Below, piece after piece: positions 61,034 through 64,000 of a stretch of 64,000 nucleotides of DNA. Under the pieces are notes generated by a model. It had not been told where the DNA came from. It did no database searches and saw nothing but the letters and a program-made list of their open reading frames with translations. This DNA comes from Arachnopeziza araneosa (Eukaryota > Ascomycota > Leotiomycetes > Helotiales > Arachnopezizaceae): the NCBI GenBank assembly GCA_003988855.1, contig QYAI01000003.1:310001-374000 (forward strand), read 5' to 3'. Position 1 is the first letter of the stretch. Each line of letters opens with the position of its first letter. Position numbers and translations under genes: made by a program.

Positions 61034-62284
61034 ATGAGGAGGTCGGTTCTTCGAGCGCCAGTCGTGCGAGCCACAACTTCTCAGCCTCGCCGCGCTCTCA
61101 AACAGAGCACCTCAAGTTGGCGTCCAGACTTGATGACCCCTACATCAGCAGCATCGGATGCGCACACTTCAGGGAAAGAGATTCTACCTTTTCGATTTGA
61201 AACCGGACTTGCTCTCTTCGCCAAGAGACCTCCGAGACCTTTCCCACCCCCTTTCCTCTCTCCCCCTTCTGGTTCGTTCTCGGATCCCCTCAGTACCCAC
61301 CACAGGAGTCGAGACAGACGTGCTTTCGTCAATGGAGAGCTGATACGGGGATACACAAACGGAGATGATGCAGTATATGTCAGCGAACACTTTGTAGCTG
61401 CGAATGATGGGGTGGGTGCATGGTCGACAAGACCTAGTGGACATGCGGGGTTAGTCCTGTCTTGGCCTGATGTTGTGAAATCATACTGAGTTGCTTAGTC
61501 TTTGGGCAAGATTGATATTACATTTCTGGGCTGTGGAAATGGAGAATGATGCAACCCGTTTACGAGCTCTGGGAGAGATATACGAGCCTAAGCCGGTAGA
61601 TTATTTGCAAAAGGCATACGATCAAACCGTCAAGGCAACTTCAACACCTAATCAGTGGCAGGGCACAACTACGGCAACAGGAGCTCAATTACATTATGAG
61701 CGAGGAGAATCAGATCCAACAGCCCCTGCGACACCACTCCTCTACGTGACTAATTTGGGGGATTCACAGGTCCTCGTCATGAGACCACGACATTCCGAAC
61801 TCATATATAAGACGAAAGAGCAATGGCATTGGTTCGACTGCCCTCGACAGCTAGGGACAAATAGCCCCGATACTCCTCGGGAAAATGCCGTCATGGATAA
61901 AGTCGAGATCGAAGAAAACGACATTGTATTAGCAATGTCAGACGGGGTGATTGATAATTTATGGGAACACGAGATAATTGAAAATGTGGCTACTAGCGTT
62001 CGCAGATGGGAGAATGGCGAAGGTGGACCGAGTGACGGAGATCGTCAAGGTGGAGCTAGCGGTGGAATGAAATTTGTCGCGGAAGAACTTATGAAGGCAG
62101 CTAAAGTCATTGCTACAGATCCATTCGCAGAGAGCCCTTTCATGGAGCATGCCGTGGAAGAGGGTCTTGCCATGGAAGGAGGTAAGTCGGATCTCTTAAT
62201 TGTCAAGCTGCGACTTACATTCTGATAGGTAAATTGGACGACATAAGCGTGGTTGCTGCGCTCTGTAGGAAGAGCAATGGTTGA
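61034..62284 (+). CDS. ptc7: PP2C-family phosphatase, Ptc7-like (probably mitochondrial)
   Basis: Exons 61034-61449, 61499-62181, 62229-62284; introns 49 and 47 bp; 384 residues. Yeast Ptc7 is a mitochondrial matrix PP2C phosphatase that regulates coenzyme Q synthesis. The N-terminus MRRSVLRAPVVRATTSQPRR is basic, hydroxylated and lacks acids, as expected for a matrix targeting signal. PP2C motifs follow: GDDAVYVSEHFVAANDGVGAW (first metal Asp), NLGDSQVLVMR, LAMSDGVIDNLW and the final KLDDISVVAAL supplied by the last exon. These Asp residues coordinate the two Mn/Mg ions, so the enzyme looks intact. Start chosen at the first Met that gives a targeting sequence. Confidence 0.9.
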
Positions 62285-62967
62285 AGAAGGAGCCTATAAA
62301 TAGATGTTTCTCATCTAAACCTGAAGATTTTCCACAGCAAGAAGGTTGAAAGGCCTTGGGCAGCGGCACGTCGAGTGCAGTATGACCTTCTAGGAAAATT
62401 ATGTTCATGGAACCTATCGACGATCCTTCGTCGCTGCAGAATCTGGGAAGTACGATTCACGCAATGTACAGCTCAGGGTATGTTTAAAAGGCACTACTAG
62501 TTGATCTTGTCCATATATCGATCGACCTCGTAAGTCAACATGTGCAACGATTGGAAAACTGGCCATCAGGATAACGAACAGCCAAGAAACCAAAGAACAT
62601 GAGATACTATCTCGTTTTCTCAGACCATAAGACATAGTTTGAGCCTGGATATTAAAAGCTAAACCAGGCTTAATTATCAAGAACAAGAGAGGGCGGTTAT
62701 ATTAGGATACTGGTGGTATTAGCTCCGCTGCTTGTAACACTCCACTAGAGACTATAGCGGAACCGACGACGATTTAAATAGTTTGTCCTTCAAGAATCCA
62801 TCCATTGAGATTCATCTCTCATATAATGTGAAGTTCAATTTCATAAAATTCATTAAAAAAAACTGAACTACTGCAACCCGATAAGGCTTATCGCGGCTCC
62901 AGCATGTCTTACTAGAAAATTTCCAGCTCAGCCTTGTCAAGACTTCTCAAACGACTTGCAACTCAAA
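62285..62967. other. Intergenic region
   Basis: 683 bp, AT-rich just before the next start; holds the UTP23 promoter. No gene or repeat recognised. Confidence 0.4.
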
Positions 62968-63919
62968 ATGAGGGGCAAACGATCAAAACAATACAGAAAG
63001 CTCATGCAGCAGTATGGGCTTAATTTTGGATTCAGAGAACCCTACCAAGTTCTATGTGAGCTGTCCAACGCCTACCGTCTAATTGCGACTAACATTGGCA
63101 TAGTGGATGCAGACATTATCAAGGATGCAGACAGGTATAAGATGGACCTCGTAGGAGGCTTAGAGAGGACACTTCATGGGCAAGTCAAGCCAAGTATGTT
63201 CCCCTTCTTCATATCCGCAAGCTAGCACTGACATCAAAGTGATAACACAATGCTCCATGCGCCATCTCTACGCCTCTTCTACCGAACCAGGTGTTTCATA
63301 CCTAATTGACAAAGCCAAAACCTACGAACGCCGACGCTGCGGCCATCTTCCCTCTGAATATCCTGAACCTCTTTCATCTAAGGACTGCATCGCCTCCGTT
63401 GTCGACCCCAAAAGCAGCAAAACGAATAAGCATCGCTACGTAGTTGCGAGCCAAGATTTGGAGACCAGGAAAACTATGAGGGAAATTCTAGGAGTCCCGC
63501 TGGTTTATATCAACAGGAGCGTAATGATTATGGAGCCAATGGCGGGTACTACAGTCGATAGCAGAGAAAGGGAAGAACGGGGGAAATTTCGAGATGGTTT
63601 AAAGAGAGGTAGTGGCATTCTTAAGCGCAAACGGGAGAACGAGGGTGATGAGGAAGTACAGGACGAGCCCAAAGACAATAAAAAGAAGGTGGCTAAGGGA
63701 CCCAAGGGACCAAACCCATTGTCTGTAAAAATGTCTAAGAAAAAGCCTGAAGGTCATGGCCCAATATCTCACATATCAGGAGAAGGCAAGGAGTCTGTGG
63801 CTGGAGAAATGAGTATAGTTCAATCAGAAGAGCCTGAAGCTAGTGTCAAGAGGAAACGGAAACGGAAACATAAACCTGTCATGGATGCTGGCGGCGCCGT
63901 TGAGATTGAACTGGTTTGA
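62968..63919 (+). CDS. utp23: rRNA-processing protein Utp23 (PIN-domain, SSU processome)
   Basis: Exons 62968-63055, 63104-63193, 63240-63919; introns 48 and 46 bp with branches CTAAC and CTGAC; 285 residues. Utp23 is a nucleolar PIN-domain protein of the small-subunit processome, needed for release of snR30 and 18S rRNA maturation. Seen: the invariant start MRGKRSKQYRKLM, FGFREPYQVL, the joined MITQCSMRHLY, then CGH and the ASQDLETRK segment, and VPLVYINRSVMIMEP. The C-terminus is a Lys/Arg-rich tail with KRKRKRKHK, typical of nucleolar proteins. The start at 62968 is the first Met and is the usual family N-terminus. Confidence 0.93.
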
Positions 63920-64000
63920 AAAGGATAGTTGTAAATAGAATTATTTTCAGAAACGGCCATCGAAGGATTGTCGAATACGAGTGATTCCTTGTTATTTACG

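Noticed and set aside
1..64000. tRNA genes, CRISPR arrays, origins or intact transposons
   Set aside because: I saw no tRNA-like B box with a folding partner, no spaced repeats and no transposase or reverse transcriptase motif; a tRNAscan and RepeatMasker run would be decisive.

Overview
The window is nuclear DNA of a filamentous ascomycete (Pezizomycotina; a leotiomycete-like species is my guess, not demonstrated). Signs are protein genes carrying many tiny introns (28 inferred, most 45-110 bp, with CTRAY branch points just before the acceptor), a giant Woronin-body tether (leashin), a HET-domain gene, and fungal-specific Kar9, Caf120, Crt10, Kre9/Knh1-like and Brn1 orthologues. I see no tRNA, rRNA, CRISPR array or intact transposon.

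Layout. 1-18 kb: 3' part of a very large leashin-type gene, whose first exon runs off the left edge. 18.4-20.7 kb (minus): CRT10 family. 20.7-23.1 kb: long promoter region with paired GATA sites. 23.1-24.9 kb: Mep1/3-type ammonium transporter. 25.6-27.9 kb (minus): AAA ATPase. 28.5-34.1 kb: an accessory-looking pair, a HET protein with apparent degenerate tandem copies of the HET N-terminal lobe, followed by a protein with a STAND-like helical N-terminus, a ubiquitin-like domain and a zinc-ribbon-like segment. 34.5-35.8 kb: class II aldolase/adducin-fold enzyme. 36.7-37.8 kb: unknown protein. 38.1-38.9 kb (minus): GPI-anchored Kre9/Knh1-like wall protein. 40.3-40.8 kb (minus): apparent relic of a small secreted cysteine-containing protein. 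41.7-44.6 kb (minus): KAR9. 45.3-48.6 kb (minus): CCX-type cation/calcium exchanger, divergent from 48.9-52.8 kb: condensin subunit BRN1, whose second intron is swollen to 1.2 kb. 53.5-55.1 kb: membrane-anchored Ser/Thr-rich protein with an unresolved frame break. 55.4-59.5 kb (minus): CAF120/PH-domain protein. 61.0-62.3 kb: PTC7-like PP2C phosphatase. 63.0-63.9 kb: UTP23.

Most genes are unrelated housekeeping loci with no operon logic. The parts that stand out are the architecture of the leashin protein, the HET/ULD pair as a possible self/non-self or stress-signalling module (inference), the GATA-rich promoter that fits nitrogen control of the ammonium transporter, and the enlarged BRN1 intron. 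All exon boundaries were read by eye from reading frame, splice signals and family similarity; there is no transcript evidence.
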